Positions 62,431-64,000 of a DNA stretch of 64,000 nt are shown here, piece after piece (positions within the stretch are counted from its first letter, which is position 1; each line of letters begins with the position of its first letter). The notes beneath the pieces are model-generated. The model saw only the letters and a list, made by a program, of their open reading frames with translations, searched no databases and was not told where the DNA came from. The stretch covers positions 1,423,088-1,487,087 of the forward strand of contig NZ_LMPU01000001.1 in the NCBI RefSeq assembly GCF_001423945.1, written 5' to 3'. Origin of the DNA: Pedobacter sp. Leaf194 (lineage in GTDB: Bacteria; Bacteroidota; Bacteroidia; Sphingobacteriales; Sphingobacteriaceae). The position numbers and the translations under genes are program-made.

Positions 62431-63366
62431 TTACTTGTTTTTAATATCTGTGGTGTTGTTAACTTTCGTGGTATCTTTTATTTTGCCGGTTCTTTTGAGC
62501 ATTTCCATATACTTCGCTTGTTCGGCTGCAAAGGTAGCCATTTCTTGCTTATTAAATGCTATGCCTGCGTCAATATCAGATTTTAACCTTTTAGCCTCAT
62601 CAGTAAACTTACTTTTTGGATAATTTTCCGTAAACTCATTATATAAGTCGGTTGCCTCATTGTATCTGTCTTGCTGGCGAACCGGAACACTATTCCTAGC
62701 ATACATATATTGAGATTTTATCATAAGGAAATCCATTTCCTCTGCATACTTAATATCCGGGTAATCTCTCTGAGCGTTCTTTAAAGCAATAACGGCTGCA
62801 CGATAGTTGTCTGCATTACTTGGCCCGGTAGTTAAATACATTTTAGCGTTCTCAAAAACCTTATCTTCAAGCTTGCCTCTTAATACTGTAATGTACTTAG
62901 CAGCAGCTGCGGCACGTTCGCTCGTTGGGTATAAGTTTATAAACAACTGTAAGGCATCAATCGCCTTATATGTATTCTCCTGGTCTAATGAAAAAACAGG
63001 CGATTCTAAGTAGTAACAATAGGCAGCCATGTAACGTGCCTCTTCTGCATCCTTACTTGCAGGGTAGGTATCTGCAAAACTTTTAAACTGGTACCTGGCA
63101 GTTGTGTAATCCTGTAACTTATACAAGGTATTGGCATAATAAAAATTTAAGCCTTCAGCTTCCTCTCTACCACGATATTTTTGCGATAAATCCTCGAAAA
63201 GTACTAGTGCCTTACTATAACTTCTGCTGTTATACAATCTAATACCTTCCTGATATTTCTTTTTTACATCATTACTTGCCCTTAACTTTTCAAAACGGCT
63301 TTTACACCCTGCCATACCAATAGCAGCAACAAATACTAATACAATTATGTGTTTAACTTTAAACAT
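62431..63366 (-). CDS. bamD: Outer membrane assembly lipoprotein BamD
   Basis: The 311-residue protein has a lipobox (GMAGC, Cys21) and about five TPR-like helical repeats (YQEGIRLYNSRSYSKALVLFEDLSQKY; YYANTLYKLQDYTTARYQFKSFADTYP; and so on), as in BamD. It is anchored to the inner face of the outer membrane and works with BamA (encoded at 13767). Its promoter box ends four bases before the ATG. It is the first gene of the run rpoZ-coaBC-porD. Confidence 0.93.
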   Translation of the reverse strand: MFKVKHIIVLVFVAAIGMAGCKSRFEKLRASNDVKKKYQEGIRLYNSRSYSKALVLFEDLSQKYRGREEAEGLNFYYANTLYKLQDYTTARYQFKSFADTYPASKDAEEARYMAAYCYYLESPVFSLDQENTYKAIDALQLFINLYPTSERAAAAAKYITVLRGKLEDKVFENAKMYLTTGPSNADNYRAAVIALKNAQRDYPDIKYAEEMDFLMIKSQYMYARNSVPVRQQDRYNEATDLYNEFTENYPKSKFTDEAKRLKSDIDAGIAFNKQEMATFAAEQAKYMEMLKRTGKIKDTTKVNNTTDIKNK

Positions 63367-63370
63367 TCTG

Positions 63371-63400
63371 CAAAGATAATTAATAATACGATAACATCAA
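63371..63400 (-). promoter_or_regulatory. Promoter of the bamD operon
   Basis: Minus strand: TTG (63400-63398) and TATCTTTG (63378-63371), spacer 19 bases, a full consensus match. The box ends four bases before the bamD ATG. Confidence 0.75.
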
Positions 63401-63823
63401 TAAAAACAATTGGCGCTAAGCTATACAAAGCAATTGAGTAGTAAATAGGAGTTAACAATTTTTAACATCTATAAATTTTTTAGAAAAGCAGGTTCTGTAC
63501 GGCTATTATTGTCAATCCCGCCCTCCATTTCAAATCCTCGCTTCGTTCCTCAGCTTGCGGGTTTTCCATTAGGTTCGGGTTTAGTTAACCTTAGCCCATG
63601 TTCCAAACAACCATTTCTCCAGGCAGGCTTATATATATACATGTATTATTTAACTCACTATATATAATGAGCCGTTCACCAAATCAAGTGCTAATGTAAG
63701 GTATTAAGCAGTGCCGAGGTACCCAAACACCTATCTGTTAAAAAAGTTCTGAACTTCATTAAATTTTTTCTTGTTGATTTTAAATAAGTTAAGTGGGCAA
63801 TACCGAATATTTCATGCTATGGT

Positions 63824-63854
63824 TTTGTGTAGAGGGATTTTTTTTCTACTTTTG
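63824..63854 (+). promoter_or_regulatory. Tandem promoter P1 of a downstream operon (probably rRNA)
   Basis: TTTG (63824-63827) and TACTTTTG (63847-63854), spacer 19 bases. It is followed by CAACCC and a bulged hairpin at 63858-63875. Confidence 0.7.
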
Positions 63855-63927
63855 CAACCCGCTTCGGAGGAAGGGAAAAGGTTGAAAGGATGAGGGAAAA
63901 GAGCTTGAAATTATTTTAAAATATTTC

Positions 63928-63957
63928 TTGCGGGTGAGGAAAAAGTGATTACCTTTG
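63928..63957 (+). promoter_or_regulatory. Tandem promoter P2 of a downstream operon (probably rRNA)
   Basis: TTG (63928-63930) and TACCTTTG (63950-63957), spacer 19 bases. It is followed by CAACCC and a bulged hairpin at 63961-63980, similar to that after P1. The 40 bases upstream are AT-rich, like an UP element. Confidence 0.75.
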
Positions 63958-64000
63958 CAACCCTGTTCGGAAGGAACGGGAAAGAATGAAAAGCTGGGTT

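Larger units (their letters stand above)
63367..64000. other. Control region between bamD and a stable-RNA-like operon
   Basis: 634 bases. The first 34 hold the bamD promoter on the minus strand. Around 63503-63600 there is a patch of higher GC content with no clear frame. The last 180 hold two strong plus-strand promoters 103 bases apart with related initial transcripts, described separately. No protein gene is visible. Confidence 0.6.

Overview
The window looks like an ordinary chromosomal stretch of a Bacteroidota bacterium, most likely Sphingobacteriaceae (Pedobacter-like). The evidence is AT-rich DNA, promoters of the Bacteroidota type (-33 TTG/TTTG and -7 TAnnTTTG) before many genes, few purine-rich ribosome-binding sites, parts of the type IX secretion system (PorT, PorG-like, PorD-like), a Bacteroidota-type omega subunit of RNA polymerase, and the order nadK, porG-like gene, uppS, bamA, ompH, ompH, murI. 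I see no phage, insertion sequence, CRISPR array, tRNA gene or complete rRNA gene. Most genes are housekeeping or envelope genes.

Layout. 1-2.7 kb: a cut-off amino acid permease and a divergent Bcr/CflA-type MFS exporter. 2.9-6.2 kb (minus): engB, a UbiA-type prenyltransferase and an M3 oligoendopeptidase. 6.3-10.8 kb (plus): ubiE/menG-porT, a short-chain dehydrogenase, YqeY, and an alpha/beta hydrolase with a CBS protein. 11.2-18.6 kb (plus): nadK, porG-like, uppS, bamA, two ompH/skp genes and murI, an envelope-building block. 18.6-28.2 kb: a PurF-like enzyme, a lipoprotein, a LysE exporter, a FucP-type sugar transporter, a dCMP-deaminase-like enzyme, guaA, a substrate-binding-like lipoprotein and an RsmB-type rRNA methylase. 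28.2-36 kb: MarC, a porin, two amino acid permeases and a membrane pyrophosphatase. 36-45 kb: a YhcC-like radical SAM protein, amt with a downstream porin, small envelope or unknown proteins, a DEAD-box helicase, DUF1456 and an SGNH hydrolase. 45-50 kb: ettA and clpC. 50-56 kb: a CAP lipoprotein, a PA0069-type radical SAM protein, two equal-length paralogues with a carboxypeptidase-like regulatory domain, and recN. 56-58.5 kb: a blaI-M56 pair whose peptidase carries 20-residue tandem repeats. 58.9-63.4 kb (minus): bamD, rpoZ, coaBC, porD-like and a TlpA-like protein. The last 200 bases hold two strong tandem promoters that probably drive a stable-RNA operon beyond the edge.

Most notable signals. 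(1) Tandem promoters at 63.82-63.96 kb, each followed by a bulged 5' hairpin that shows a compensatory base change. (2) Two perfect TACGAA-N4-TTCGTA palindromes sitting on the blaI-M56 promoter, a clear predicted BlaI-type autoregulation site. (3) -7 boxes that end 3-6 bases before the start codon (guaA, engB, bamD and others), which predicts leaderless or nearly leaderless mRNAs. (4) A PurF-like protein with an altered oxyanion-hole motif and an N-terminal propeptide. (5) A membrane pyrophosphatase whose gate glutamate appears to lie on a different helix, which bears on which ion it pumps. I did not find a clearly new multi-gene system.

Several start codons were moved inward because the longest reading frame begins at a TTG or GTG inside a promoter or terminator (ubiE, bamA, purF-like, dCMP deaminase, guaA, YhcC-like, the DEAD helicase, both paralogues). 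All functions are read from sequence motifs and memory of families; no searches were run.
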